In this document: positions 34,576 through 43,885 of the stretch, piece by piece
How the letters are laid out: every line of letters starts with the position of its first letter
How positions within the stretch are numbered: position 1 is the first letter of the stretch
Source of the DNA: Buttiauxella massiliensis
GTDB taxonomy: Bacteria > Pseudomonadota > Gammaproteobacteria > Enterobacterales > Enterobacteriaceae
Reading direction: 5' to 3'
DNA length: 64,000 nucleotides
Assembly: GCF_902500225.1 (NCBI RefSeq)
Contig: NZ_LR722649.1
Span: forward strand, 406,072 to 470,071
The notes under the pieces: model-generated
Database searches by the model: none
What the model was told of the DNA's origin: nothing
What the model saw: the letters and a program-made list of their open reading frames with translations, nothing else
Made by a program: the position numbers and the translations under genes

Positions 34576-35271
34576 ATGAAAACAATTGGTTTGCTGGGCG
34601 GGATGAGTTGGGAGTCGACCATCCCTTATTATCGTTTAATTAATGAAGGCATTAAGGAACGATTAGGCGGCCTACATTCAGCGAAAATTGTTCTGCATAG
34701 TGTTGATTTTCATGAGATTGAAGCTTGCCAGTCAAAAGGCGAATGGGATCTAGCTGGCGATATGCTGGCACAGGCAGCGTTAGGGCTGCAGAAAGCCGGA
34801 GCGGAAGGTATTGTGTTGTGCACCAACACGATGCACAAAGTCGCGCACCATATTGAATCGCGCTGTGGGCTGCCGTTTTTGCATATCGCTGATGCAACTG
34901 GCCGTGCGATTACTGCGCAAAATGTGCAGCGTGTTGCGCTGCTTGGCACGCGTTACACCATGGAACAAGATTTCTATCGTGGCCGCCTGAGTGCTGAGTT
35001 TGGTATCGAAACTCTTATCCCGGAAGAGCCTCAACGTTTGCGTATCAACCAGATTATCTTCGAAGAGCTTTGCCTTGGGAAAATCACCGAAGAATCGAAA
35101 CGCTACTATCAGCAAGTAATTGAAAAGCTACAAGGGCAGGGTGCACAAGGTGTGATTTTTGGCTGTACTGAAATTGGGTTGCTGTTAAACCAACAGGATT
35201 GCCCGCTCCCAGTCTTCGATACCGCTACGATTCACGCGGCCGACGCGGTGAATTTTATGCTGGCTGAGTAA
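34576..35271 (+). CDS. ygeA: YgeA: aspartate/glutamate racemase-family amino-acid racemase
   Basis: This 231-aa cytoplasmic, PLP-independent racemase belongs to the Asp/Glu racemase family. The two catalytic cysteines lie in [10 protein letters not shown] and [10 protein letters not shown], and the N-terminal [12 protein letters not shown] is typical. E. coli YgeA (RacD) racemises several amino acids, including homoserine. In E. coli it sits between lysR and araE; here it is separated from lysR by an MFS gene, and araE is missing. A terminator follows at 35330-35355. Confidence 0.94.
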   Translation: MKTIGLLGGMSWESTIPYYRLINEGIKERLGGLHSAKIVLHSVDFHEIEACQSKGEWDLAGDMLAQAALGLQKAGAEGIVLCTNTMHKVAHHIESRCGLPFLHIADATGRAITAQNVQRVALLGTRYTMEQDFYRGRLSAEFGIETLIPEEPQRLRINQIIFEELCLGKITEESKRYYQQVIEKLQGQGAQGVIFGCTEIGLLLNQQDCPLPVFDTATIHAADAVNFMLAE

Positions 35272-35329
35272 TATTTTTTTATTTCGTATTTCAAATGGTT
35301 AAACCATAAAAAAGAGTATCCTTAGCGTA

Positions 35330-35355
35330 CGTCGGGTCACCCCCGGCGTTTTTTG
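35330..35355 (+). terminator. Terminator of ygeA
   Basis: CGTCGGG pairs with CCCGGCG (one G-T pair) and is followed by six T. Confidence 0.75.
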
Positions 35356-35478
35356 TGTTATTAATTTGTTAAGCAGCGCACGTTTTTCCAAACAAGCTGC
35401 ACCTCTGACATCCTCGTAATCTGGCGGTCGAACACAGTTCTCCCGCCTTTTGTTATTTCTGCAACCTGGAGTTATTCC

Positions 35479-36645
35479 ATGCCTATTTCCTTACTCGCGC
35501 TGGCGATGAGTGCATTTGCCATCGGCACAACGGAGTTCGTTATTATGGGCCTGTTGCCCGATGTGGCAGGAGATCTGGCGATCTCTATTCCCACAGCCGG
35601 TTGGTTGATTAGTGGCTATGCGCTAGGTGTGGCGATTGGCGCACCTATCATGGCTTTGCTTACGGCACGATTGCCACGCAAACTCTCACTGGTACTACTG
35701 ATGGTGATTTTTATTGTCGGTAACATCCTGTGTGCCTTAGCGCTGAATTACCAATTCCTGATGCTGGCTCGCATAATTACCGCGCTGTGCCACGGTGCCT
35801 TCTTCGGAATTGGCGCGGTGGTAGCTGCAAGTCTGGTTGCCCCTAATCGTAAAGCATCAGCGGTGGCACTTATGTTCACCGGTCTGACGCTGGCCAATGT
35901 GTTGGGCGTGCCGATTGGCACCTGGTTTGGGCAATTGTACGGTTGGCGTTCGACGTTTTGGGGAGTGGCGATTATCGGTGTGGTTGCCTTTATTGCGCTG
36001 ATTGTCAGCCTGCCATCGCAGAAAGAGGAAGCGCCGACCGACCTTAAACGTGAAGTCAGCGCACTGGCTAATGGCAAGCTTTGGCTTTCTTTGGCGATGA
36101 CGGTGTTTTTTGCCGCAGCGATGTTCACCTTATTTAGCTACATTGCCCCAATGTTGTTACAGGTGACGGGAGTGACTCATCAAGGCGTAAGCTGGACACT
36201 GTTCTTGATTGGTGCCGGTTTAACGGTTGGCAATATCCTTGGTGGGCGTCTGGCAGATTGGAAAGTTTCCTTTAGTTTGATACTGAGTTTTAGCTTGATT
36301 GCTATCTTCTCTCTGCTGTTTCGCTGGACCAGCCACGGAATGTGGCTTGCGGAAATCACCTTATTCCTTTGGGCAATGGCGGCTTTTGCAACCGTCCCCG
36401 CGCTGCAAATCAACGTTGTGCTGCACGGTAAAGATGCACCGAACCTGGTTTCGACGCTGAATATTGCGGCTTTTAATGTCGGCAATGCGCTCGGTGCATG
36501 GGTTGGCGGCACAGTTATTGCTCACGGTTTTGGTCTGACTGCCGTTCCGGTCGCGGCAGCAGGGCTTGCGGCTATCGGGCTTATCATTTGCCTGATTAAC
36601 TTTAGCAGCGGAACGGGTCACCATCAGCCGGTGACCGAGCAGTAA
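35479..36645 (+). CDS. MFS efflux transporter, DHA1/YdhP-like
   Basis: The 388-aa protein has twelve predicted TM helices and the drug:H+ antiporter-1 features FAIGTTEFVIMGLLPDVA in helix 1, the motif A-like LTARLPRKLS and GLTLANVLGVPIGTWFG (motif C-like) in helix 5. It is similar to the YdhP/AraJ/PbuE branch, whose substrates vary (sugars, purines, drugs). It takes the place between ygeA and lysR where E. coli has no such gene. Its stop is one base from the stop of lysR. The substrate cannot be told from sequence. Confidence 0.88.
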   Translation: MPISLLALAMSAFAIGTTEFVIMGLLPDVAGDLAISIPTAGWLISGYALGVAIGAPIMALLTARLPRKLSLVLLMVIFIVGNILCALALNYQFLMLARIITALCHGAFFGIGAVVAASLVAPNRKASAVALMFTGLTLANVLGVPIGTWFGQLYGWRSTFWGVAIIGVVAFIALIVSLPSQKEEAPTDLKREVSALANGKLWLSLAMTVFFAAAMFTLFSYIAPMLLQVTGVTHQGVSWTLFLIGAGLTVGNILGGRLADWKVSFSLILSFSLIAIFSLLFRWTSHGMWLAEITLFLWAMAAFATVPALQINVVLHGKDAPNLVSTLNIAAFNVGNALGAWVGGTVIAHGFGLTAVPVAAAGLAAIGLIICLINFSSGTGHHQPVTEQ

Positions 36646-36646
36646 T

Positions 36647-37570
36647 TCAGGCATCGAGCAGCTGATTTAGCGGCTCGATGTAAATCTGCATACTATTTTG
36701 CAGGTGTTCGCTGAACGCCGTGACTAGCGCAGAAGCAGGGCGGTGAAGTGGGCGAATCAGGCTCACCGTAAACGGCACCGCCACGCTAAATCGGCGGGCA
36801 ACCACGCCACTTGAAGCATAATCCAGAGCGGTCAACGGATTGACCACCGATACACCCACACCCGCACGTACCATCGCGCAAACTGAGGCTGCACTGTGTG
36901 TTTCCATCACCATTCGTCGCTTAACGTCGTGCTCCTGAAATAGTGAATCCAACAACTGGCGATAGCTGTCTGTGCGTGAAAGGCTAATGTAGTTTTCCCC
37001 AGCGAAATCTTGCGGTGTGAGTACTTTTTTATCGGCGAGGTGATGCCCTGCGGGTAACACGCACACTTCATTGAGCGTCAGTAACGTCTGGCGCTCCGTT
37101 CCGGCAGGTGTTGTGGTGTTTTCGGTTAACCCTAAATCATGGCGCTGAGCTGATAGCCACTCCTCTAACAGCGGTGATTCCTGCGGCACAATATTCAGAC
37201 TCAATTCCGGGTAGCGTGCCAGAAAAGGTTGAATCAACATTGGCAAGAATGATTGTGAAAACACCGGCAGACAGGCTATGGAGAGCTCGCCCTGGCGGAA
37301 TTCACGTAAGCTCTCAGCGGCACTCAGAATTCTGTCCAACCCGTACCAGGAGCGCTGTACCTCTTCAAATAACCGTAAACCTTGCACTGTCGGGTGCAAA
37401 CGCCCACGGCTACGTTCGAACAATTGCAGACCAATTAACTTCTCAAGTCTTGCCAGTTCGCGGCTAACGGTAGGCTGCGAAGTATGAAGCAACCCTGCGG
37501 CTTCGGTGAGGTTACCGGCGGTCATTATCGCGTGAAAAATTTCAATATGGCGCAGAGTTATTGAGGGCAT
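36647..37570 (-). CDS. lysR: LysR, activator of lysA
   Basis: This 307-aa founding member of the LysR family has an N-terminal winged helix (LTEAAGLLHTSQPTVSRELA) and a C-terminal periplasmic-binding-like effector domain that senses diaminopimelate and lysine. The sequence follows E. coli LysR (311 aa) closely, including EVQRSWYGLDRILSAAESL. It is divergent from lysA with 112 bp between the two starts, the standard arrangement in which LysR binds the shared control region and activates lysA while repressing itself. Confidence 0.96.
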   Translation of the reverse strand: MPSITLRHIEIFHAIMTAGNLTEAAGLLHTSQPTVSRELARLEKLIGLQLFERSRGRLHPTVQGLRLFEEVQRSWYGLDRILSAAESLREFRQGELSIACLPVFSQSFLPMLIQPFLARYPELSLNIVPQESPLLEEWLSAQRHDLGLTENTTTPAGTERQTLLTLNEVCVLPAGHHLADKKVLTPQDFAGENYISLSRTDSYRQLLDSLFQEHDVKRRMVMETHSAASVCAMVRAGVGVSVVNPLTALDYASSGVVARRFSVAVPFTVSLIRPLHRPASALVTAFSEHLQNSMQIYIEPLNQLLDA

Positions 37571-37682
37571 GATAGTCTCCTTTATCTATATCAGTTTTGC
37601 ATAGACTCTTGCTAAAGAGATATTTTTTCTTCACTTCACTCTGTGGCGTAATACAAAAAACAAATTGTTGCCGGAGCCCACC

Positions 37683-38942
37683 ATGCCACGCCCACTGAAT
37701 AACACCGACACTGCTTTGAATGCGCAAAACCTGCTGGCATTGCCAGCCGAATTTGGCTGCCCAATCTGGGTTTACGATGCTGAAATTATTCGCCAGCAGA
37801 TTGCTCAACTGCGTCAGTTTGATGTGATTCGCTTCGCGCAAAAAGCGTGCTCCAATATTCATATTTTGCGTCTGATGTGCGAGCAGGGCGTGAAGGTGGA
37901 TTCCGTTTCGCAGGGCGAAATTGAGCGTGCGCTGGCTGCAGGTTACAAGCCATTGGAAAATCACGACGATATCGTATTCACCGCCGATATGATTGACCAG
38001 CCGACGTTACAACTGGTCGCCGAACAACAGATTCCTGTGAACGCGGGTTCCGTGGATATGCTGCAACAGCTTGGCGAGGTTTCTCCAGGTCATCGCGTCT
38101 GGTTGCGTGTCAACCCTGGCTTCGGCCATGGCCACAGCCAGAAAACCAATACCGGTGGCGAAAACAGCAAACACGGTATCTGGCACGCAGATTTACCGCA
38201 GGCACTGGAAATTATTCAGCGCTACAAACTGCATTTGGTCGGCATCCATATGCATATTGGTTCTGGTGTGGATTACGGTCACCTTGAGCGTGTTTGTGGT
38301 GCGATGGTACAGCAGGTGATTGATTTTGGTCAGGATCTGGAAGCGATTTCCGCAGGTGGTGGCTTGTCTATTCCGTATCGTGAAGGTGAAGAGACTATCG
38401 ACACCAATCACTATTACGGACTGTGGAATGCTGCACGTGAAAAAATTGCTCAGCGTCTGGGGCACCCGGTGAAACTTGAAATTGAACCTGGCCGTTTCCT
38501 GGTAGCACAGTCAGGTGTGCTGGTGGCTCAGGTACGTTCGGTGAAAAACATGGGATCGCGCCACTTCGTGCTGATTGATGCCGGGTTTAACGATCTCATG
38601 CGCCCGTCGATGTACGGCAGCTACCACCATATTTCTGCTTTAGCGGGTGACGGGCGTGAGCTGACTCAGCTCCCGTTAGTCGAAACTGTCGTCGCCGGGC
38701 CATTATGTGAATCGGGGGATGTATTTACCCAACAGGAAGGCGGAAAAGTAGAAACTCGCACGCTGCCGCCGGTACAGGTGGGAGATTATCTGGTGCTACA
38801 CGATACCGGGGCGTATGGCGCATCAATGTCGTCTAATTACAACAGCCGTCCATTGTTGCCTGAAGTGTTATTTGATAATGGCGCGGCGCGACTGATTCGC
38901 CGCCGCCAGACTATTCAGGAATTGCTTGCGCTGGAAATGTAA
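37683..38942 (+). CDS. lysA: Diaminopimelate decarboxylase
   Basis: LysA makes L-lysine from meso-diaminopimelate and is PLP-dependent. The start is ATG 37683 (MPRPLNNTDTALNAQNLLAL), as in E. coli; the upstream in-frame TTG is not needed. In the 419-aa protein the PLP lysine lies in FAQKACSNIHILRL, the phosphate-binding block is ISAGGGLSIPYREG, and the dimer-contact Cys is in GPLCESGDVF. The 3' end overlaps the convergent LacI-family gene by 28 bp, which is tight for two separate transcripts. Confidence 0.97.
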   Translation: MPRPLNNTDTALNAQNLLALPAEFGCPIWVYDAEIIRQQIAQLRQFDVIRFAQKACSNIHILRLMCEQGVKVDSVSQGEIERALAAGYKPLENHDDIVFTADMIDQPTLQLVAEQQIPVNAGSVDMLQQLGEVSPGHRVWLRVNPGFGHGHSQKTNTGGENSKHGIWHADLPQALEIIQRYKLHLVGIHMHIGSGVDYGHLERVCGAMVQQVIDFGQDLEAISAGGGLSIPYREGEETIDTNHYYGLWNAAREKIAQRLGHPVKLEIEPGRFLVAQSGVLVAQVRSVKNMGSRHFVLIDAGFNDLMRPSMYGSYHHISALAGDGRELTQLPLVETVVAGPLCESGDVFTQQEGGKVETRTLPPVQVGDYLVLHDTGAYGASMSSNYNSRPLLPEVLFDNGAARLIRRRQTIQELLALEM

Positions 38943-39943
38943 TACGGGCCCGGGCCGACTGAATCACGTAATACCAGCTTGCCGACAAACGGTGGGATTG
39001 CTTCTAGCGACTCGCCGTTTGCCAGTTTTATGACTTGATCGATAGCCGTGGTTATCATGCTATCGATAGGCAAATAGACACTGGATAGCGCAGGTTCCAG
39101 CCATTGAGCGCTCGGTGCATCATCGAAACCAAACAACGAAATATCCTGTGGAATTCGCACGCCTGCCTGATGCAAAGCTTTCGAAGCACCTAATGCCATA
39201 TCATCGTTGCAGGCAAACAGTGCGGTAAATGGTACGCGACTTTCAAGCAATTCCTGGCACAGTTTATGGCCGAGTTCCATGCTTGAATCACCATATTTGA
39301 CCCGCTCTTCACTAAAGGCAATACCATGCTTTTGTAGCGCTTTTCGATAACCCATCAGGCGCGCCTGGCCAGTTGGTGTGGAAATTGGCACCGTAATGCA
39401 TGCAATGTCGCGATGCCCTTGCTGAACGAGGTATTCGGTCGCCTGAAATGCAGCATCTTGTTGCTCGAAGAACACGCAGCGATCGCGAGCCTGGCTTACA
39501 TCACGGTTAATGACGACCAGTGGCACTTTGATGCTATTGATGAGCGAAAGTAATGTACGTTCATTCATAAAGCGGGTGTACAGCACAATAGCGTCGCAAT
39601 GCCTGTCCACCAGCATTTGAACGGCTTCCAGCTCCTTTTGCGGCGTGTCGTGCCCATCAGTGACAATCAGCTGTTTACCCCAGACTTCAGTCTGGCGTGA
39701 GGCTTGCTGGAGCAGGCGTCCAAAGTAGAAGCCATCAAAAGTAGACACCACCAGACCAACGCTATTACTGCTGCGATTGGCAAGAGATCGTGCCAAAAAG
39801 TTAGGCCGGTAGCCCAACTCTTCCATGGCGTTAAATACCTGTTCACGGGTGCTCTCTTTGACTTGCCCAATCCCGTTGAGCACGCGTGATACCGTTGCTT
39901 TAGAAACGCCAGCGCGTAGCGCGACATCCAGCATTGTTACCAT
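38915..39943 (-). CDS. LacI-family repressor of the beta-glucoside unit (AscG-like)
   Basis: The ATG at 39943 follows AGGA at eight bases; an in-frame TTG just upstream is unlikely. The 342-aa protein has a LacI helix-turn-helix (TMLDVALRAGVSKATVSRVL) and a sugar-binding core resembling E. coli AscG and GalR (FACNDDMALGASKALH). It is divergent from the EIIC gene, and the 306-bp gap carries three similar palindromes, so it very probably represses that unit and answers to a phosphorylated beta-glucoside. Its 3' end lies inside lysA on the other strand. Confidence 0.9.
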   Translation of the reverse strand: MVTMLDVALRAGVSKATVSRVLNGIGQVKESTREQVFNAMEELGYRPNFLARSLANRSSNSVGLVVSTFDGFYFGRLLQQASRQTEVWGKQLIVTDGHDTPQKELEAVQMLVDRHCDAIVLYTRFMNERTLLSLINSIKVPLVVINRDVSQARDRCVFFEQQDAAFQATEYLVQQGHRDIACITVPISTPTGQARLMGYRKALQKHGIAFSEERVKYGDSSMELGHKLCQELLESRVPFTALFACNDDMALGASKALHQAGVRIPQDISLFGFDDAPSAQWLEPALSSVYLPIDSMITTAIDQVIKLANGESLEAIPPFVGKLVLRDSVGPGPYYISSASNS

Positions 39944-40083
39944 CAATTCATTCCTGATTAAGACGCTTGCTGCGTGGTCGCATGATTTCGCTAGTTTAAC
40001 ATGCTGTGCTTTTGAAACATCGGGCTTGCGGGTTCGTTATGCCACGGATCACGCTTTTGAATGATTAAGGCTACTTACCTCTA

Positions 40084-40193
40084 TTTGGTATACCAAAATA
40101 AGTGAATTGGTTGGCATTGGAATTCCAATATAACAATGTGGGACATTTGTCACGGAAGTGTTACGCAGTTACTTCTATTTTTGGTATGCCAAA
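40084..40193 (+). promoter_or_regulatory. Three operator-like palindromes before the EIIC gene
   Basis: TTTGGTATACCAAA (40084-40097), ATTGGAATTCCAAT (40116-40129) and TTTGGTATGCCAAA (40180-40193) share the half-site TTGG with a CCAA mirror. Their centres are 32 and 64 bp apart, close to three and six helical turns, as expected for looping by one LacI-type tetramer. The last lies 56 bp before the EIIC ATG. Confidence 0.8.
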
Positions 40194-40249
40194 TCGGTCG
40201 TCTTCCATCGCAGTAAATAATAAAAAACGACAACACAGAGGTATACCCT

Positions 40250-41587
40250 ATGGCTTTGCAGGAAAAGTTAATCGACTCTCTGGGAAGTTTTGCCACTAAA
40301 TTCAATAGCTACCGCTATATTATGGCGATCAAATCTTCCTTTATTACCCTGATGCCAGTGATCATCGTCGGGGCATTCTCAGTACTAATATCCAACATGG
40401 TGCTAGATCCCAAAAACGGTCTTGCCAGTTTTTCTGCGCTGTCGTTTCTCGCACAACTAAAGCCGATTACCGCGGCGATAAACTACGCCACGCTTAACTT
40501 TTTGAACATTGGTGCGGTGTTCCTGATTGGTATCGAACTGGGCCGGATCAACGGTATTAAAAGTCTGTTCCCGGGCTTGCTGGCGGTGATCTGCTTTATC
40601 TGTGTTACACCGACCACCATCGAGATGATGGTCGACGGGCAGATGCATATGGTGAAAGACATTCTGGCACGCCAGTTTTCTGATACCCGCAGTCTGTTCC
40701 TTGGCATGTTTATCGCCATTTTGTCGGTTGAAATTTACTGCTGGCTAGAAAAAAGGGAAGGGCTGAAGATCAAAATGCCTGACACCGTTCCACCAAACGT
40801 TTCGGCCTCTTTCTCCGCGTTGATCCCGTCGATCATTACCGTTACCGCTATAGCGACCTTTGGTTTTATCTTCCATCAAACTACCGGTATGTACTTGTAT
40901 GACGCAGTCTATCAGGTGGTGCAACAACCGCTGGAAAAAGTGGTGCAAAGCTTGCCGGGAATTCTGCTGTTGATGTTTGTGGCGCAGCTTTTCTGGGTTA
41001 TCGGAATTCACGGTAACCAGATGATTAAGCCTATCCGCGAGCCGCTGCTGCTGGGGGCGATTACCGTCAACATGAGTGCGTTTGAACAGGGCAAAGAGAT
41101 TCCTAATATCATCACCATGCCGTTCTGGGATGTGTATATGAGTATTGGTGGTTCTGGCTTAACCATCGGTCTGCTGATTGCGGTGATGATTGCGACAAAA
41201 AGAAAAGAAATGAAGGAGATAGCCAAGCTCTCTTTTGGCCCTGGGATCTTCAATATTAACGAGCCAGTGATTTTTGGTATGCCGATTATGCTTAATCCTA
41301 TTTTGGCGATTCCTTTCATTATTACGCCGTTGGTGACCGGCACCATTGGCTACTTCGCAACCGCCATGGGTTTTGCCGGTAAAGCCGTGGTGATGGTGCC
41401 ATGGACCACACCGCCACTGATCAATGCCTGGCTTTCGACCGCGGGTTCTATGGGCGCGGTGGTCACGCAATTGGGCTGCATTCTGGTATCCATTCTGATT
41501 TACCTGCCATTTGTGAAAATTGCCTCCCGACGTGCCGAACAGGCGCAACTGTTGGCCGAGCAGCAACAAATTGCCAATAACGCGTGA
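40250..41587 (+). CDS. PTS EIIC permease, lactose/cellobiose family
   Basis: The 445-aa membrane protein is a ChbC/CelB-type EIIC with about eight to ten TM helices and the family block FNINEPVIFGMPIMLNPILA. It imports and phosphorylates a beta-glucoside with a matching EIIB and EIIA. Neither EIIA nor EIIB is encoded in this operon, so partners must be borrowed from elsewhere in the genome. It is followed after 7 bp by a GH1 enzyme that would split the imported phospho-sugar. The likely substrate is cellobiose or an aryl beta-glucoside, from family only. Confidence 0.92.
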   Translation: MALQEKLIDSLGSFATKFNSYRYIMAIKSSFITLMPVIIVGAFSVLISNMVLDPKNGLASFSALSFLAQLKPITAAINYATLNFLNIGAVFLIGIELGRINGIKSLFPGLLAVICFICVTPTTIEMMVDGQMHMVKDILARQFSDTRSLFLGMFIAILSVEIYCWLEKREGLKIKMPDTVPPNVSASFSALIPSIITVTAIATFGFIFHQTTGMYLYDAVYQVVQQPLEKVVQSLPGILLLMFVAQLFWVIGIHGNQMIKPIREPLLLGAITVNMSAFEQGKEIPNIITMPFWDVYMSIGGSGLTIGLLIAVMIATKRKEMKEIAKLSFGPGIFNINEPVIFGMPIMLNPILAIPFIITPLVTGTIGYFATAMGFAGKAVVMVPWTTPPLINAWLSTAGSMGAVVTQLGCILVSILIYLPFVKIASRRAEQAQLLAEQQQIANNA

Positions 41588-41594
41588 GGAAGGC

Positions 41595-43022
41595 ATGAGC
41601 AACGTAAAAATCACCATCCCAAAAGATTTCATCCTTGGCGCTGCAGCATCAGCCTGGCAAACAGAAGGCTGGAGCGGCAAAAAAGAAGGGCAGGACTCGT
41701 GGCTGGACGCCTGGTATAAAAACGACAGGCATGTCTGGCATGAAGGCTATGGTCCGGCGGTCGCCACGGATTTTATTAATCGTTATCGCGAAGACGTGGC
41801 GTTGATGAAACAGGCAGGATTGACGCATTACCGCACCTCCATCAACTGGGCACGCTTTTTCACTGATTATGAAAATGGCGTTGTTGATGAAGAATATGCG
41901 CAGTACTACGACAATCTGATCGACGAAATGCGCAGCACCGGCATTGAGCCGATGATCTGCCTCGAACACTACGAACTGCCTGCCACATTGTTTGAAACTT
42001 ACGGTGGGTGGGCGTCGAAGAAAGTCGTCGATTTATATGTGTTATACGCGGAGAAAGTTTTTGCACGCTATGCCCACAAGGTGAATCGCTGGTTCACCTT
42101 TAATGAGCCGATTGTGGTGCAAACTCGTGTTTATCTTGATGCATTGCGCTGGCCATACGAGCAAAACACCCATAAATGGATGCAGTGGAATCACCATAAA
42201 AACCTCGCGACTGCGAAAGTCGTAAAACTATTCCGCGAGAAAGGATATAGCGGAACCGTAGGCTGCATTCTTAATCCGGAAGTGACTTACGCACGTTCCA
42301 GTGCCGCCCATGATCAGCAAGCCGCGCAAATTTACGATCTGTTCTACAACCGCGTATTCCTCGACCCTCTGGTGAATGGAGAATATCCACAGCAGTTGAT
42401 TGACCTGCTTGAAAAACACAATGTGCAATGGGATTACACAGAACAAGAACTCGCGATCATCCGCGAAAATACCGTTGATGAATTGGGGATTAACTTGTAC
42501 TACCCACATCGGGTAAAAGCACCGTCGCGAGCCTGGAACCCGGAGACGCCATTCCATCCGGCTTATTATTATGAGCCGTTTGAGTTGCAGGGGCGGCGCA
42601 TGAATAAATCGCGTGGCTGGGAAATCTACCCGCGCATCGTTTATGACATGGCGATGCGCATTAAAACCGAGTACCGCAATATTCCGTGGTTTGTCGCAGA
42701 AAGCGGAATGGGTACAGAAAATGAAGCGCAGTTCCGCAACGCCGACGGCGTGATTGAAGATGATTATCGGATTGCGTTTATCAGTGAGCATTTGTACCAG
42801 ACGCTGCGCGCCCGTGAAGATGGGGCAAATTGTCTGGGTTATATGCTGTGGGCATTCACCGATAACGTTTCGCCGATGAATGCATTCAAAAACCGCTACG
42901 GTTTGATTGAAATTAATCTGCAAAACAACCGCGAGCGGCGCGCTAAAAAATCAGCACATTGGTATCGGTCTATCAGCGAATCTCGAATGTTACAGCTCAA
43001 CCTTGATGATGAATGGAAATAA
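41595..43022 (+). CDS. Family GH1 6-phospho-beta-glucosidase
   Basis: The start is ATG 41595, preceded by AGGAAGG; a longer frame inside the EIIC gene is a shadow. The 475-aa enzyme has the GH1 (beta/alpha)8 barrel with YRTSINWARFF, the acid/base Glu in WFTFNEPIV and the nucleophile Glu in WFVAESGMGTEN (normally ITENG). Coupling with a PTS permease indicates a phosphorylated beta-glucoside substrate giving glucose 6-phosphate and an aglycone or glucose. It shares the operon and the LacI-type control with the EIIC gene, and a terminator follows at 43064-43090. Confidence 0.92.
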   Translation: MSNVKITIPKDFILGAAASAWQTEGWSGKKEGQDSWLDAWYKNDRHVWHEGYGPAVATDFINRYREDVALMKQAGLTHYRTSINWARFFTDYENGVVDEEYAQYYDNLIDEMRSTGIEPMICLEHYELPATLFETYGGWASKKVVDLYVLYAEKVFARYAHKVNRWFTFNEPIVVQTRVYLDALRWPYEQNTHKWMQWNHHKNLATAKVVKLFREKGYSGTVGCILNPEVTYARSSAAHDQQAAQIYDLFYNRVFLDPLVNGEYPQQLIDLLEKHNVQWDYTEQELAIIRENTVDELGINLYYPHRVKAPSRAWNPETPFHPAYYYEPFELQGRRMNKSRGWEIYPRIVYDMAMRIKTEYRNIPWFVAESGMGTENEAQFRNADGVIEDDYRIAFISEHLYQTLRAREDGANCLGYMLWAFTDNVSPMNAFKNRYGLIEINLQNNRERRAKKSAHWYRSISESRMLQLNLDDEWK

Positions 43023-43063
43023 TATTTCAGATGAATAGTTTGATAAGCTAATGGGTATTAATC

Positions 43064-43090
43064 AGCGGCAGGACACTATGCCGCTTTTTT
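43064..43090 (+). terminator. Terminator of the beta-glucoside operon
   Basis: AGCGGCA pairs with TGCCGCT around eight bases and runs into six T. Confidence 0.9.
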
Positions 43091-43111
43091 AGCAAACACG
43101 TAGGTAACATT

Positions 43112-43885
43112 GTGGATAAGCTCGTACTTTCGCCAGAAAAAAAACAATACCAGGAAATTGGTGAGGATCTGCGCGCGCAAATAATACAGGGATTGTATCC
43201 GGTTGGTTCGCGTTTACCGCCGGAACGAAATATTGCTGAGACTTACGGAGTTAGCCGCACCATCGTCCGTGAAGCACTGCTCATGCTTGAACTGCAAGGT
43301 ACGGTCGATATTCGACAGGGCTCGGGAGTGTATGTCACCCGTGTTCCTGCAGAAAACGAAGCGGAAGAAGAAGCCTTTTTCAGTAGCGATATTGGCCCGT
43401 TTGAAATGCTCCAGGCCCGCCAGTTGCTGGAAAGCAACATCGCGGCGTTCGCTGCCAAAATGGCGACTAAAGCTGATATCGACAATCTCAAACGTATTCT
43501 TGAACAAGAGCAGCGTGCCATTGCGATTAATGACCTGGGCCAGGACAACTGCAAAATGTTTCATCTTGTGTTGGCAGGCGCTTCGCAAAACCAGATGCTA
43601 CTGGCGACGGTTGAAAGTATCTGGCGTCATATGGACAGCAGCCCAATGTGGCAGCAACTACGCGCGCATATCGATTCCCGCAGTTATCGTCTGAAATGGC
43701 TTGGCGACTTACAAACTATTCTGGCTGCACTTCGCCGCAGGGACGTGATGGGGTCTTGGCAGGCAATGTGGCAGCATCTTGAGAACGTGAAAAACAGTCT
43801 GCTTGAACAGTCGGATTCTGATGCCCCTGATTTTGACGGCTATTTGTTCGAGTCCGTTCCTATCTTCCAGGGAAAACTGATGTGA
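43112..43885 (+). CDS. GntR/FadR-family regulator resembling UxuR/ExuR
   Basis: The 257-aa regulator has an N-terminal winged helix (RLPPERNIAETYGVSRTIVR, then EALLMLELQG) and an FCD ligand domain (PFEMLQARQLLESNIAAFAA). The tail WQHLENVKNSLLEQSDS and DGYLFES follows the E. coli hexuronate regulators UxuR and ExuR. The ligand may therefore be a sugar acid such as a hexuronate, which would suit the nearby pectin regulon, though its targets are unknown. The start is GTG 43112 with AGG eight bases before it. It overlaps the GNAT gene by 4 bp, so the two are translated together. Confidence 0.88.
   Translation: MDKLVLSPEKKQYQEIGEDLRAQIIQGLYPVGSRLPPERNIAETYGVSRTIVREALLMLELQGTVDIRQGSGVYVTRVPAENEAEEEAFFSSDIGPFEMLQARQLLESNIAAFAAKMATKADIDNLKRILEQEQRAIAINDLGQDNCKMFHLVLAGASQNQMLLATVESIWRHMDSSPMWQQLRAHIDSRSYRLKWLGDLQTILAALRRRDVMGSWQAMWQHLENVKNSLLEQSDSDAPDFDGYLFESVPIFQGKLM

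Noticed and set aside
42228-42923. A 231-codon frame antisense to the GH1 gene
   Set aside because: It is a shadow frame; the plus-strand GH1 enzyme has both catalytic glutamates.
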